Positions 50,190-62,673 are shown, counted from the first letter of the stretch. The stretch: 64,000 bases of DNA from Melitaea cinxia (GCF_905220565.1 NC_059407.1:124001-188000); one strand, 5' to 3'. Notes: a model not told the origin generated them from the letters alone. Made by a program: numbers and translations.

Positions 50190-51820
50190 TATAATTATAT
50201 CTTACATTAATTTACTATAAAATACAAAAAGAATAAAAAAATTTATATCGTACGTTAGAACAAGAACCGGTCGGTGGACTCACGTCTCTGTTAGAGACAT
50301 TAAGTAGTAACTTAAAGAATGATGTTGTTGAATAACGCCTTCCTAGATTTAAAAAAATTGCACGTTTTAGAAATAAAAAAGGACATGGGTTTCAAAAGCC
50401 CGTGGATGTATCTTAACTATATAAAATAAAAATAAAAATCACTCGCACTGGTAAAATTTGTAATACTTTTGTACTGTTAGAATCAGTTACGCTTTTGTTT
50501 TACTCTTAGAACGGTCAAAAAATTATAATGACGCAAGGTTCTAATGTAGAACTTTTAATTTTATGATATTCAGCTAAAATTAAAAAAATTAAAAAAGTTA
50601 GTCGTTTCACCACCATTTAAATAAGTATAACGATTCAAAAACCGATCATCATATTAAGAGTAGCACGCACATCGCTTACATGTTCTTCAGGATTCATACA
50701 CTCTAGAGAAGGTATAAGATTTCAGAGATTTTAAAAATAAATCTTATTTGTATCTCTACTACAGACACGACTCCGAGTTTTACAGCTTTTGTTACACTTG
50801 GATACTTTCTGAGGGTAGGGGAAAATTAAAATTGGTTTAAGATTGAGTCAAACAGCCTGCAAGTGTCACTCTATTGGATAATAACCTCTTTACCAATTCA
50901 ACACAACAACAGGCGGAAGTGACGGCTCCACTTGTTTCCGGCAGAAAATCAAAAAAAAAAACACCAAATATTTGTAAAAAAATAAGAATAGGTACAAATT
51001 ATTCCCAGGGTAAGTAACTCAAGTATTGAACTTACGACCTTTAGGATTGAACGAATTCCTGTTATTTTTACAACAGAACGAAATAACATTGTGATTATTC
51101 TCTTGTTACGTTAGGCTACTATAAATACACACGTCTCCAATTATCTCAAACAAATTACTTCTGTGATTGAAATACACATATAGACAACCGACTCGAACAT
51201 TAAAAAAGCATTAACACATCAATTACAGACAGTTATAAGTGCTGCGCAACTCACGAGAACGAGCAGCGTTCCCTTGACCACAATGCTGATAATTACCGAA
51301 TTAGATGCTGTTAACTACTGCTGCTAACTGCTGTCGATGACCACGACGTCTCAGATGTTTAGTGTAAGTTCGATGTGAACGTGAGCTTGAAACGGTCACG
51401 AGCTCGGCGTTCACGCCTGCACGGTGCACGCTCAAATTACAATTATTAGACAATATTAAAGCTGGCGCCCTCGCCGCCGTGCACAAACAGGAACCGCTGA
51501 ATCATCTCTTGCTTACGCAGGACGGACTTTACGAGGAATCAAAAAAAAGCTATTTCGTATTCGATGCAAAACAAAGTGCACAAGGAAGTTATTATAATTT
51601 CACATTCCGGAAATTTTGTCTAAATATGTTTTTCTTTAAAACTGAACAGTTCGTTAATATAAGTATTAAATTTTCGTAAACATTGGTAAAAAAAAAATCC
51701 CTTACAAGTTTGTCTATTAACACAGATTGTATCACGTACTACAGCTGTATCAAATATAAAGTAAACCCGTATAGGAGATAAACGAAGACCAAATAATTCT
51801 AAAATGTTTTTCGTAAGTGA
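50190..51820. other. Non-coding, nothing recognised
   Basis: AT-rich; a GC-richer patch at 51240-51490 has no convincing exon. Confidence 0.35.
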
Positions 51821-51825
51821 TTTCA

Positions 51826-51934
51826 ATCCGCCAAACCTGCATTGGAGCAGCGTGGTGGATTAAGCTCTGATTCTTCCCCTACACGGGGAAAGAGGCATAT
51901 GCCCAGTAGTGGGGATATTACAGGTTGAAGCGAA
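51826..51934 (+). repeat. SINE 3' fragment
   Basis: Contains GGAGCAGCGTGGTGGATTAA, then GGGGAAAGAGGCATATGCCC and TTACAGGTTGAAGCG: the last 110 bp of the SINE family. Confidence 0.85.
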
Positions 51935-52479
51935 GTGATTTCAAAAGCATAACTGTAACTGATAAATATTTCAAGAGAGCTTCATCGACAGATACTTTTT
52001 ATATGACGAATGTAATATTAGCGTCATTGAAAGTGGTTAATGATCTGCAAAAACACTTGGCACCGCAACGATCTCAAATCGGAGTGCGGTATCGCGGTCA
52101 ATTTCGGAAAATTGACGAAATGGTGCAAATAGAATTACCGCGACACGCGTCCGTGAGCGAGGAGCAATCGCGCAACGAGGGCGAGCGGATAAATGAGTGT
52201 GAAGAATCGCGCGGGCGAGGACAGTCAGCCCACTGAGGCTAGGTAATGAGGGTCGTCGCCCTCGGACCACTGCATCACAGTGTCCTAGGCTGGTACACTT
52301 CGACCAGAACTGGAAGTCATCAACACTATCGTCGATACTGACGCTCTTAACAGTCTAACCGCTGGCATATCTTGAACTCGATGTAGTCTTTATGAGTTTC
52401 ATGAAAAGTATTACATATATACTGTGTTACGGTAGTATGTTTGTTTACTACAAAACTAATATATTTCGTACGTTTATAG

Positions 52480-52550
52480 TGGCGGAGCACCTGCAGCGGG
52501 TCGGGGCACTGTTTACGCGCGTAAACAAAATATTGAGCGTGATGCAAGAG
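52480..52550 (+). CDS. Possible internal exon of an unknown plus-strand gene
   Basis: A 71-base segment between TTTATAG and a consensus GTAAGC donor, open in one frame: AEHLQRVGALFTRVNKILSV followed by MQE, an amphipathic helix-like stretch. No second exon was linked to it, so it may be chance. An alternative is a minus-strand exon in the same place. Confidence 0.3.
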
Positions 52551-52724
52551 GTAAGCGTACTGAAACACAAACCTGATGAAGCTGCTCGGCCTCTTCCGGA
52601 ACTGACTTACTGAGCGGGAGTGCAGGTGTGTACACGACGAATATCTACTAATTATCTGCTACGCATATCAATACTCAGTAGCAACTATTTTCGTAACAAA
52701 TTAGTTTTTAACTACTTCAATAAT

Positions 52725-53271
52725 TGTGTTTGCTCGCAAACGAAAAAAAAACCGACTTCAATTACATCGACAAGTAATACAACGTAGATCGACGAAAACA
52801 TAGTCAAGCAACTACGCGTTATCAAAGATTAATCAAGAAGTGGTTATCAGATCTCGATAAAATTTATATGTGACCACATGATAATACATCAGCTTTCGAT
52901 TAAATTAAAAATTATCAAAATCGGTACACCCAGTAAAAAGTTATTACGGATTTTCGAGAGTTTCCCTTGATTTCTCTGGGATCTCATCATCAGATCCTGG
53001 TTTCCTTATCACGGTACCAAACTAGGGATATCCCCTTTCTAACAAAAAAAGAATTATCAAAATCGGTACATCCAGTAGAAAGTTATGCGGTATAATACAA
53101 CGTAGGTCGACGAAAAAAGCGTCAAGTAAAAACGCATTATTAGATATAACTCGAAAAGTAGTTGTTAGATCTCAAATAAATTTAAATGGGACCAATTGGC
53201 ACACACCACCTTTCGATTAAAACAAACTTTGTCGAAATCGGTCTACCCGGTCAAAAGTTCTGATGTAACAT

Positions 53272-53308
<37 letters not shown>

Positions 53309-53347
53309 GTCGAATTGAGAACCTCCTCCTTTTTTGGAAGTCGGTTA
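52725..53347 (+). mobile_element. Full copy of the AACCGACTTCAA...AAGTCGGTTAAAA element
   Basis: Starts ATTGTGTTTGCTCGCAAACG and AACCGACTTCAA, ends with poly(A), GAATTGAGAACCTCC and AAGTCGGTTAAAA. The opposing CCGACTT/AAGTCGG at the two ends are inverted. About 620 bp, non-coding. The sister copy at 60585-61341 carries an internal duplication. Confidence 0.7.
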
Positions 53348-53431
53348 AAAAAGGAGGAGGTTACTTAATTCGACCATATATATATATATATATTGATAAT
53401 TATTGTTTTTTGTTGGAAAGGCGATATGGTA

Positions 53432-53880
53432 AAGCTTTAGATTAGGTAAAACCGAATTTCGGGACCGTGGGGGGATGGGGGGGGAGAGGGTGGGGAACGC
53501 TACCCCTGGTACCACTGTCACACCTCGGAACCCCATGATTATGGAGATATCCATGGTTAAAGTTTTGAGGTTAGAAGAAGAATTTCGAAAGTTAGAGGAA
53601 CGCTTGGCTCCGGCGCTGCGGGAAGTGCAGCCCTTCCGCCCTTGCGTGCGAAAGCACGCTCACTCATGCTCCGTTCCGCAGCGGAGGCTGGTCGCCTTCG
53701 GCGACCAGCCTCAGCCGCTCCTCTACGCATTCGTTCGCGCGCTTTCGCACGGCGGGCGAGGGCTGCCCTCCCTCCGCGCCTCCGCGGCACAAAAAAAACA
53801 CTCTAGGGGTAGGACAGACCAAGACCACGTGGACAGTGGGGTGCTCCGATTCGGTTTTGGGTATTTTTCGAATTTCTAAA
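53432..53880 (+). repeat. Repeat with G-rich core and GGCTGGTCGCC hairpin
   Basis: Begins TTTAGATTAGGTAAAACCG, passes through a G-run, then CCCTGGTACCACTGTCACAC and a GC-rich part with a perfect 11-bp palindrome (53689-53713), ending near ACACTCTAGGGGTAGGACAG. The first 155 bp are inverted at 54304-54465. Confidence 0.65.
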
Positions 53881-54059
53881 CCTATATTCTAGCACGCAAT
53901 GTTACTAATTTTATTAGAATATTATGTCTGACGCGTTATTTTGTTTAAAAATGTCGATTTGTCAGTCGTTAAGCGTCAGTTCGTATCGTTTGTTGATCTT
54001 GCAATCGAGATCGTTTTTACGTAAATTTGATCGAAAATAAAATGTGAAAGTTGGTGAAT

Positions 54060-54656
54060 GGAGCATATGAGTGCACTTCCCGCTGCACCGGAGTTAAGGT
54101 GGAGTCAGACACGGAGCTCTAAGGTATTGTAATATCTCTGAATCACGTAAAGTTAACCCCAAAACTTCAAACACGATATCTTCGAAACCACGGGGTTTAC
54201 GCGAAACGCACACTACGGGGGGCTAAAAAACCCACCCTCCCCACCACCCTTTACCCTCCCACCCCCATTTCACCCCATAAATTGGAGGCCACTTAACTAA
54301 CGAATGACCAATTCTTCTTCTAACCTCAAAACTTTAACCATCGATATCTCCATAACCATGGGGTTCCGAGGTGTGATAGTGGTACCAGGGGTAGTGTTCC
54401 CCACCCTCCCCTCCCCCATCCCCCCACGGTCCCGAAATTCGGTTTTACCTAATCTAGATCTTAGCCGGCGATATCCCAAGGGTGGTACTATGATAAGGAA
54501 ACCAGGATCTGATGATGAAATCACAGAGAAATCGAGGGGAACCCTCGAAAATCGTAGTGACGACTTGTGCGTTTTTGTTAATTTTTTTCGTCTACTTACG
54601 TTGTATTACTTGTCGATGTAATTTAAATCGGTTTTTTCGTTTGCTAGCAAACACAA
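54060..54656 (-). repeat. Inverted copy of the preceding repeat family
   Basis: The minus strand begins at 54656 with ATTGTGTTTGCTAGCAAACG, continues through the CATCAGATCCTGGTTTCCTT region and the G-rich module, and runs to about 54060. With 52725-53880 it forms a large imperfect inverted repeat. Confidence 0.65.
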
Positions 54657-55149
54657 TTATATTAAAGACATTCTACAACCTAAAAATACCTGTACTTTAC
54701 ATATACAAGCACTTCAATGCATTTTGTTTTACTTGATGTTCTATTTTCACTTAAAATTTATTAGGTACTATGGTAATGGTATGGTAAATAATATAACATA
54801 CAGAACGCCACGCTCTGCAAAAGTAACTTTGTTAAGACATAATACTGCGCTGTAATTGATCATGTGTATACAAAGGAGTATTATAGATGTCACACCCAGA
54901 TCAGGTAACTTGGCGCCAGCACGCGCTAGCGCCTAGCAACCGATCCACACATACATACGTACGTGTTATGTACATATGAGTTGCGACGTTGATCCGACTA
55001 TTGAACTCCATTGTGTAAATAAAACAACACATACGGACTATACTTTAGTTTTTATCACACACTACCAATCGAAAAGTGAAATAGATTAATGTTTACAATC
55101 CAAAAGTAATAATACTAACTGTTTATTTAAAAAAAGAGCGTGCTTTAGA

Positions 55150-55440
55150 CCACACGGCTGATGAGGTAGGGCACAGCAGGAATTTCCTGCTCAAAATATG
55201 GAGCAGCCCGACTGGGGAAGTACCTCGACCTTACAGAAGATCACAGCTAAATAATACTGCTTTCAAGCAGTGTTGTGTTCCTGTTGGTGAGTAAGGTGAC
55301 CAGAGCTCCTGGGGGGGATTGGGGATTGGGTCGGCAACGCGCTTGCGATCCTTCTGGTGTTGCAGACGTCTATAAGCTACGGTAATCTCTTACCATCAGG
55401 TAAGCCGTACGTTTGTTTGCCGACCTAGTGATAAAAAAAA
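55150..55440 (+). repeat. LINE 3'-end fragment, second copy
   Basis: Near-identical to 32400-32690 in the first 120 bases (GAGCAGCCCGACTGGGGAAG). Ends GTTTGCCGACCTAGTGAT and an A tail. Confidence 0.65.
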
Positions 55441-55499
55441 GACTGAAGTAAAACTAACGAAACGTCTCTCTTTCTATCTGCACTAACTCATATATATCT

Positions 55500-55880
55500 C
55501 CCTCTCAATCTCAGTTTGCATCACCACACTTTTTCTGATCACACCTTTCGTAACGCTCTCGTCACGCATTCACCAGCTTACCCCTCAAATCAAGCTTGCG
55601 TAAAAAAGTTTTACTTCAAAAACAAGAGTAGAACATATTCTACATACCCATCTGAGACAACGGGAGCTGGCTCAGATGCTCATCTGCTTGCCAGGACCGG
55701 TATCTTGGAGAACGCTGATTATCAGCCAGTCCAGTCTCATACATACATACAAAATCACGCCTCTTTCCCGTAGGGGTAGGCAGAGACCACTTCTTTTCAC
55801 TTGCTACGATCCTTACATGCTTGTTTCGCTTCGTCCACTTTCATTATTCCTAAGAGTTAATTTGAGTGTGGAGTAGTCTG
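55500..55880 (+). repeat. Interspersed repeat, probably LINE-derived
   Basis: Contains CATACATACATACAAAATCA, then CTCTTTCCCGTAGGGGTAGG, words common in lepidopteran repeats. No intact frame. Confidence 0.5.
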
Positions 55881-55884
55881 TCCC

Positions 55885-56725
55885 CCGGCTACCAGCTGAT
55901 TGCATTATTATTATTTTTAAAAAAGAAATAAATAATCAAGTCTAAACGTATACAATATACATATATAAATGGTTCAATTACATTTAATTAGGCATATAAT
56001 ATGTATGCCTAATTGAAGGCAATTTTGAACCATCAAATGCTTTTGATAGACAGACGCATAAGGTTTATCGGTTGAGAAATTCAATACAACAGTTTTAGCG
56101 ATTTCCGTCAAGTTACTTCATAAACAAAAAACGTTAACGCTGCGTAAGACATGACACGCAATAACGAAACACCTTCAAATTGTAAACGTTTTTATCGCAT
56201 CGACACCTCTAGCGTTACAAAGTAGCGTGAACGTGTGGTGCGTACATTAAAAAATGTAACAATAATAATTCTGAATAGGTGCGCGACAAAAAACCGACGT
56301 AAACTATTAACAATGCGATTGAAATCAGTCGCCTGTGGGAAAAAATGTGAAAAAACTAATGGAGCGAGTTTTTGTAAGGAGCTTCAAGGCAACGACCCGC
56401 CGTCGACCACTCGATCGTACCAGCAAACAATGTTAGGACTCATCGTTACCGTCGCACGCGCTGTAATCACCTCGCAACTAACGCCCAATTTCAATATTCC
56501 AACTATCTCTGAATTGTTTCCTAGAGATTGAATTTGAACGTAAGCTCCATACAAGTATTTTCAAAAAATAATACATACCTTTTAAAATCAAAACATCCCA
56601 AACAACTAGTAAGAGAGTTGTAACGTGTACTCTCTTTAAAATAAAAAGACTTCAAATACATCCGCCTTATAGAGAAAGACTTCAGTATCAGTAGAACTAC
56701 TGTGTGGCTACGGCAGTAAAGAATA
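55885..56725. other. Non-coding, nothing recognised
   Basis: AT-rich. The 98-codon frame at 56235-56531 has no recognisable motif or splice context. Confidence 0.35.
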
Positions 56726-56890
56726 TAGCTACCCCGTCTTTCCCGTGGGTGTCGTAATAGGCGACTAAGGGATAACACAGTTCCACTACCACCTTGGAAC
56801 TTAAAAAGCCGACCGATGGCGGGATAACCTTCAAAATGCTGGCTTTGAAATACCTACACAGGCCGAAGTCGTGCAACAGCGTCTAAGCTT
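56726..56890 (+). repeat. LINE-like fragment
   Basis: Contains ACCCCGTCTTTCCCGTGGGT, AGGCGACTAAGGGATAACAC and CACAGGCCGAAGTCGTGCA, a block I recognise from lepidopteran LINEs. Non-coding remnant. Confidence 0.5.
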
Positions 56891-58040
56891 TATAAAGGTG
56901 TTTGTATAAACGCGTCAAGCTCCGGATCTACTGGTTTGTGTTGAAGAATTATTTTTGTTTTAGATAGTCCCATTTTCCAGTAGCATGCATTCCATACAGG
57001 CAGAAAGGCACTGCCTACCTTGTCATGTTACTATAAATGATATATAAAACATGAACATAACATATTTTTGAAAAAGACATAACCCATAATTCAGTTTAAA
57101 TACGCTTTAAATGAAAAACCCGCCGTCATACTATATGTTTTATCAGCGCTTCGCGCGAATCGACGACGGGCCTTTTATGAAACTTCTGCCTATAATCGCT
57201 TAACAAATGTTAGCAATGACAGTAAGACATTATATAATCCTACAATTTTATAATGTCGCGCGCGTCATATGGAATACGAACAAAGTATTGTGTTTTTTAC
57301 ATTGGTCGGTTTAACAACGAAATTAGGCACAGCCTAAGTATAACCTGTCAAATTAAATTGTCTTGAATTTGATACCGTTTGTACTAATAATTATGATTTC
57401 TGACATAGTCGTATAATCGCATCCGCCGAATCATTCCACAGAGTAATATTATGACAATTCATTTTGAATTTTTCGTTTGTGCGTTTTCGTTAGGTATTAG
57501 TGAAAATATTAATTATTAGTGATAGATAAGTTAACTTGTCAAATATGTAACGGAGATGTGTGTTTGATGAAAGTAAATAGTGCATCCAAATTCAGCACGT
57601 TCGATTTTACAGATAAATTAAAAATTCTTCAGGCGTATCGATTTAACATATAAATAACAATGCGGTTATAATTTTTCATTTATTAATAAATAAACAAGTA
57701 CTTTCATTAAGCATACAATTTCGTAACTAATTAATAGTGTTATCAATGATTTCCTATGTTTGACACAAACGAAATTATCAGAGTGTCGGCCTTATGAGGT
57801 CACAGTCTATCCAGTAACTGATTTGTTTCATAAGTATCAGTTGGTTGCTGCACGTGTATTTGTATGCCTGCATTATTATTAGTATAAATTTACTTTACGT
57901 GTCCAATAATTTACTTGTATGTTCTTGAAATTATCTGAAAGCCTCTATTCCCAACAAAATCGAAATAAATTTTGAAAAAATTGCGAAAAAGTAGGTGCAG
58001 TGTGGTTGTTCATATTTTTTTTTACTGCCTACCTTGTTTT
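56891..58040. other. Non-coding, nothing recognised
   Basis: AT-rich sequence without repeat ends or coding signal. Confidence 0.35.
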
Positions 58041-58062
58041 TGAATATCATATCAAAAATTGA

Positions 58063-58135
58063 CTGCTCCAGCGGGGTTCGAACCCGCGTCTCCGACTGAC
58101 CGTGTCGGCGCTCTAGCCAATTAAGCTATGGAACG
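58063..58135 (-). tRNA. tRNA-like sequence, array A unit 1 (probable pseudo-tRNA)
   Basis: The minus strand folds as a cloverleaf of about 73 nt: acceptor CGTTCCA with TGGAGCA-type partner (one extra mismatch here), D arm with TAGCTTAATTGG (A box), anticodon stem CCGAC/GTCGG, T arm GCGGG-TTCGAAC-CCCGC (B box). The loop ACGGTCA would place GGT (Thr) as anticodon, but position 33 is C, not the universal T. Confidence 0.5.
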
Positions 58136-58373
58136 ATGTACCCGCTAGAGCGAAATTTCTGATATGATGATTTTTATTTTCGGTTTAAGCGAACCGTGGC
58201 GCCGTCTATAGTGAGTTCTTTACAGAGACCCGTAACTATTCAAAGTTTCATATTACAATGAAAATCTTTGACAGGAGACGACACCATGCTATTTTTAATA
58301 TGTACGATTTTATTTTTGTGTTACCCACACATTAGGAATTCTAAACATTTTTGAATATCATATCAAAAATTGA

Positions 58374-58446
58374 CCGCTCCAGCGGGGTTCGAACCCGCGT
58401 CTCCGACTGACCGTGTCGGCGCTCTAGCCAATTAAGCTATGGAACG
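58374..58446 (-). tRNA. tRNA-like sequence, array A unit 2 (probable pseudo-tRNA)
   Basis: Same fold as unit 1 with a 7-bp acceptor CGTTCCA/TGGAGCG (one G-T pair). A and B boxes intact. Position 33 is C. Flanked by inverted ATCATATCA (58357) and TGATATGAT (58471). Confidence 0.5.
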
Positions 58447-58684
58447 ATGTACCCGCTAGAGCGAAATTTCTGATATGATGATTTTTATTTTCGGTTTAAG
58501 CGAACCGTGGCGCCGTCTATAGTGAGTTCTTTACAGAGACCCGTAACTATTCAAAGTTTCATATTACAATGAAAATCTTTGACAGGAGACGACACCATGC
58601 TATTTTTAATATGTACGATTTTATTTTTGTGTTACCCACACATTAGGAATTCTAAACATTTTTGAATATCATATCAAAAATTGA

Positions 58685-58757
58685 CCGCTCCAGCGGGGTT
58701 CGAACCCGCGTCTCCGACTGACCGTGTCGGCGCTCTAGCCAATTAAGCTATGGAACG
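58685..58757 (-). tRNA. tRNA-like sequence, array A unit 3 (probable pseudo-tRNA)
   Basis: Identical in the tRNA-like part to unit 2. Confidence 0.5.
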
Positions 58758-58984
58758 ATGTACCCGCTAGAGCGAAATTTCTGATATGATGATTTTTATT
58801 TTCGGTTTAAGCGAACCGTGGCGCCGTCTATAGTGAGTTCTTTACAGAGACCCGTAACTATTCAAAGTTTCATATTACAATGAAAATCTTTGAAAGGAGA
58901 CGACACCATGCTATTTTTAATATGTACGATTTTATTTTTGTGTTACCCACACATTAGGAATTCTAAACATTTTTGAATATCATA

Positions 58985-59217
58985 TCAAAAATTGACCGCT
59001 GGAGCGGTCTACTACCATCACCTGGATATGTCACACGGCAGAGCGCAGTAACAAAGTACTCGTCAGATATCGATCAAATTTACATCGGACCACGTGACAA
59101 GCACCACCTTCGATTTAAAAAAATCATCGAAATCGGTCACCCATTAAAAAGTGATGTGATAACACATAAAAAAATACAGTGGAATTGAGAAACTGCTCCT
59201 TTTTTAAGTCGGTTAAA
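58985..59217 (+). repeat. Divergent AAGTCGGTTAAAA-family copy at the end of array A
   Basis: Interrupts the fourth tandem unit shortly after its ATCAAAAATTGACCGCT; ends CTTTTTTAAGTCGGTTAAAA. Confidence 0.6.
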
Positions 59218-59870
59218 ACAACGTGCAGTAGAGAGGCACCGGCGGTTGATTGAACGCACTGCAGTCAAGTCGAGGACGCAAACTTACAAACAAAAACATT
59301 CAATAGTGAGAACGCCCAACAATGACACTTGCGTTATAACACCACTCAATGCAGTGCTGTGAGAAGATCTTGCGCGATAAACGACAATTTACATCATGTT
59401 CGGCCTTCCAAGTGTCGAGAATGGGTAATGAAATGCCAACGAACCTTTGACAGATAATAGAGTTGGGCCAAACAACCTTTTAATAAGGGGTCATCTATAA
59501 ATTATGTCACACGGTAAGGGGGTAGGTGGTTCACGAAGTGTGACAAGGGATAGAGGGGTCTGAAATTTTGTGTTATCTCATTTCAAAATATAATAGATAT
59601 ATGTAATTGGTACTTTAATGGAAATAAAAAGTGACGATACTGTTGGTTTCATTTAATAAATAAGAATTTATAAGGGTAAAATTGCAAAATATGTGACGTC
59701 ACACTAGGTAGTGACACTAGGGTCTCTAAAAGTGACCATCTGCGATAAGCACGGGGGAGGGAGTCAATGTTTAGAAACATATTTTAATTATTAATGTGTA
59801 GATATTTGTATGTAAGTTTATTACAATGTAACTGCACCACCTACCCGATCTTCAAATAAATAGTATTCAA
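59218..59870. repeat. Mostly unrecognised; includes ATTATGTCACAC-type repeat
   Basis: The segment 59480-59770 has GGGGTCATCTATAAATTATG and TGTGACGTCACACTAGG, words of a known arthropod repeat type (name not recalled). No coding. Confidence 0.35.
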
Positions 59871-59874
59871 TCCT

Positions 59875-60015
59875 AGTTCGGGTTGTCTGGAAGAAATGGC
59901 TAACTAGCCATAAGACCGCCTCTTGTACTACACATTCTTAAGTTGTCTGTATTATTATTATTTTATATTTGCATATTGTGGTGTACAATAACGAGTAAAT
60001 AATTAAATAAATATT
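59875..60015 (+). repeat. LINE 3' tail (CR1-like?)
   Basis: Contains GGGTTGTCTGGAAGAAATGG, CATAAGACCGCCTCTTGTAC and a TAAAT-rich end, a pattern I know as a lepidopteran LINE terminus. Confidence 0.55.
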
Positions 60016-60223
60016 TTCAGATATGCTATTATTATGATAGTGTGGTCTGCTGGTTGAACGAACTAATCATTATTAACTTACCGGATATAAAATATGCTTT
60101 TCGCGTTAGATTGTTTATCAACGCAGTCATTAAAACAAGCTCTGCTATAATATAAACAAACAAGCTAGAAACGTTTCCTTAAACAAAAGAAACAGTGTTG
60201 TTCTTTTTTTTATATATATTTTA

Positions 60224-60425
60224 CTAGCCGACCTCGCAAACGTTGTTTTGCTATATATGTTATTAGCCACCTTAATCTCCCTTATAACTTAGGGGTATGA
60301 AATATAGATGTTGGCCGATTCTCAGAACTACCTGATATACACACAAAATTTCATAAAAATTGGTCCAGCCGTTTCGGAGGAGTATGTTAACTAACATCGT
60401 GACACGAGAATTTTATATATATTTT
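60224..60425 (-). mobile_element. Short non-autonomous Helitron
   Basis: On the minus strand it runs from TATATATAAAATTCTCGTGT to GTTTGCGAGGTCGGCTAG, followed by T. Contains GAAACGGCTGGACCAATTTT. The 5' TC is not clear. Confidence 0.6.
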
Positions 60426-60584
60426 ATTATTTATGCAGTTGTATTTCGTGAAGTTGTTAGAACACAACAATACTCGTAATTACAAAAATTTAGTCATTAA
60501 AGTTTTTTAATAATTTTACTAACCATTGTTGTTTTAAATAAAAATTCATTAAGTTGTTATAATTCGAATAACAATATTGCAAAT

Positions 60585-61341
60585 AATTGTGTTTGCTCGC
60601 AAACGAAAAAAAACCGACTTCAATTACATCGACGAGTAATACAACGTAGATCGACGAAAAAATACTCAAGTAACTGCGCGTTATCAAAGATTACTCAAAA
60701 AGTAGTTATCAGATCTCAATGAAATTTATATCTGACCACATGACAAACATCAGCTTTCGATTAAATTAAAAATTATTAAAATCGGTACACCCAGTAAAAA
60801 GTTATTGCGGATTTTCGAGAGTTTCCCTCGATTTCTCTGAGATCCCATCATCAGATCCTGGTTTTCTTATCATGGTACCAAACTAGGGATATCCCCTTTC
60901 CAACAAAAAAAAGAATTATCAAAATCGGTATATCCAGTAAAAAGTTATTGCGGATTTTCAAGAGTTTCCTTCGATTTCTCTGGGATCCCATCATCAGATC
61001 CTGGTTTCCATATCATGGTACTAAACTAGGTATATCCCCTTTCTAACAAAAAAAGAATTATTCAATCGGTACATCCAGTAGAAAGTTATGCGGTATAATA
61101 CAACGCAGGTCGACGAAAAAAGCGTCAAGTAAAAACGCATTATTAGATATAGCTCGAAAAGTAGTTGTTAGATCTCAAATAAATTTAAATGGGACCAATT
61201 GGCACACACCACCTTTCGATTAAAAGAAAATTTGTCGAAATCGCTCCACCCAGTCAAAAGTTCTGATGTAACATACATTAAAAAAAAAAAAAAAAAATAC
61301 AGTCGAATTGAGAACCTCCTCCTTTTTTGGAAGTCGGTTAA
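60585..61341 (+). mobile_element. Full AACCGACTTCAA...AAGTCGGTTAAAA element with internal duplication
   Basis: Same ends as 52725-53347. The block with CCCATCATCAGATCCTGGTT occurs twice (near 60843 and 60988), making this copy about 130 bp longer. Non-coding. Confidence 0.7.
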
Positions 61342-61344
61342 AAA

Positions 61345-62640
61345 GGTAAAAACTTTTTTAAAAAATTAACTTAAATATTTAAAAGTTTATTTTTGACGCA
61401 TTAATTTCATCTGAACTTTTAAAGAGACCTTTGCTTCGGCAATATGTTAAAGGTTCAATTACCAATCCAACGTCTTAAGCAATTACAATACACGCAGGCT
61501 TCCGACATTGAACATAATGACTTACGACTGTTATGATGATTAAAAATAACGACGACCATTATCAAAACATACGAGTATTTCCTTAACTCATAATAACGTA
61601 GTTATAGGACTCCGTGTGCACATTAAGGCGGAAAATGCCAAGCGCGAAACTCAGGAAAGACTAGACAAATTATAGCCGAAAGGGAGAAAGTAAATTTGGC
61701 AGAAAATTGAAATTTTTCCGAGAAAGTAACGAATAAATAAACTTCAGACGTCATCAATTTCGCAGAACAGGACATCTGCCGGCTTTATTAATAAAAACGA
61801 CAAATGCTTGTCCTGGTTTTATTGTGCGGTTGAGACAAGGATGTTTTTAGTGTTTCATTTACTTGTTGAAAGCGACCGCGTTAAGTAAGCGTGCGAGCGG
61901 TTGCGGGTTGCGAGTTACGACCGCTGCGCTAATGAGTGTTCCGGGAACGTGTTTTTAACTATCTGATTACTTCATGTATAAACAACAGCTATTTAGAGAT
62001 TTATTATTTTGAAATACAGAATAAATAAAACCTTCTCACACAAATTAAAAAACAATTCTTAAATTTATACCAAATATACAAACTTTTGTGTCCCAATTTT
62101 TAATTTGTATATTGTCTATCTACGATATCTTACTTGCCTTTATCTTTGGTATTTACTAATTATTTCAATATTTCGCAGTTTACGATCGTATTATGTTAAA
62201 TAAACGTACTCGTAATACAAGGTGGTAACAATTTCCCCTTGTGTCAAATTGAGAGGAACAGTTTCAAATCATACAAAAACTCTTAATTAATTTTTATACC
62301 GTTATAATTACTAAAATAAAATTTTTATTCTTTGGAAAATTACACTTTAGATCCTCCAATTTTACGCTACACTACATAGTAGATATTTAGTAGGTACCTA
62401 CAAACGGTAGAGATAAGAACTTTCAACGCATTTGTTCTAGGTATTTACGAGAATAAAATTTTGGTAAAAAAACTCACCAAAGGCAATTTAGGCGAAGGAA
62501 CAATTGTTAAAGTGCAAAGTCAATCGACAACTAACACATATGAATCTCTCGAATATTAATATTCAAATAGCTTTGTGTTCTAAATTTAAATCCGTAAACG
62601 GGTACGACTCTCCAGTTTCCAGATTTAAAATAAGTTATTA
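61345..62640. other. Non-coding, nothing recognised
   Basis: AT-rich with no repeat ends or coding signal. Confidence 0.35.
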
Positions 62641-62673
62641 CTAAACATTTTTGAATATCATATCAAAAATTGA

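Larger units (their letters stand above)
58041..58997. repeat. Tandem array A: three 311-bp units with a tRNA-like core
   Basis: The word ATCAAAAATT at 58051, 58362, 58673 and 58984 gives an exact 311-bp period. Three full units plus the start of a fourth, almost identical to each other. Each unit has a tRNA-like core (minus), then GAACCGTGGCGCCGTCTATA, a spacer and ACACATTAGGAATTCTAAAC. Confidence 0.95.

Noticed and set aside
51925..52236. 103-codon plus-strand frame as a gene
   Set aside because: No splice partner and no motif; it begins at the end of a SINE fragment. Kept only as background to the 52480 exon candidate.
58041..58997. CRISPR-like array
   Set aside because: Units are 311-bp direct tandem copies with no short repeat/unique spacer alternation; eukaryotic context.
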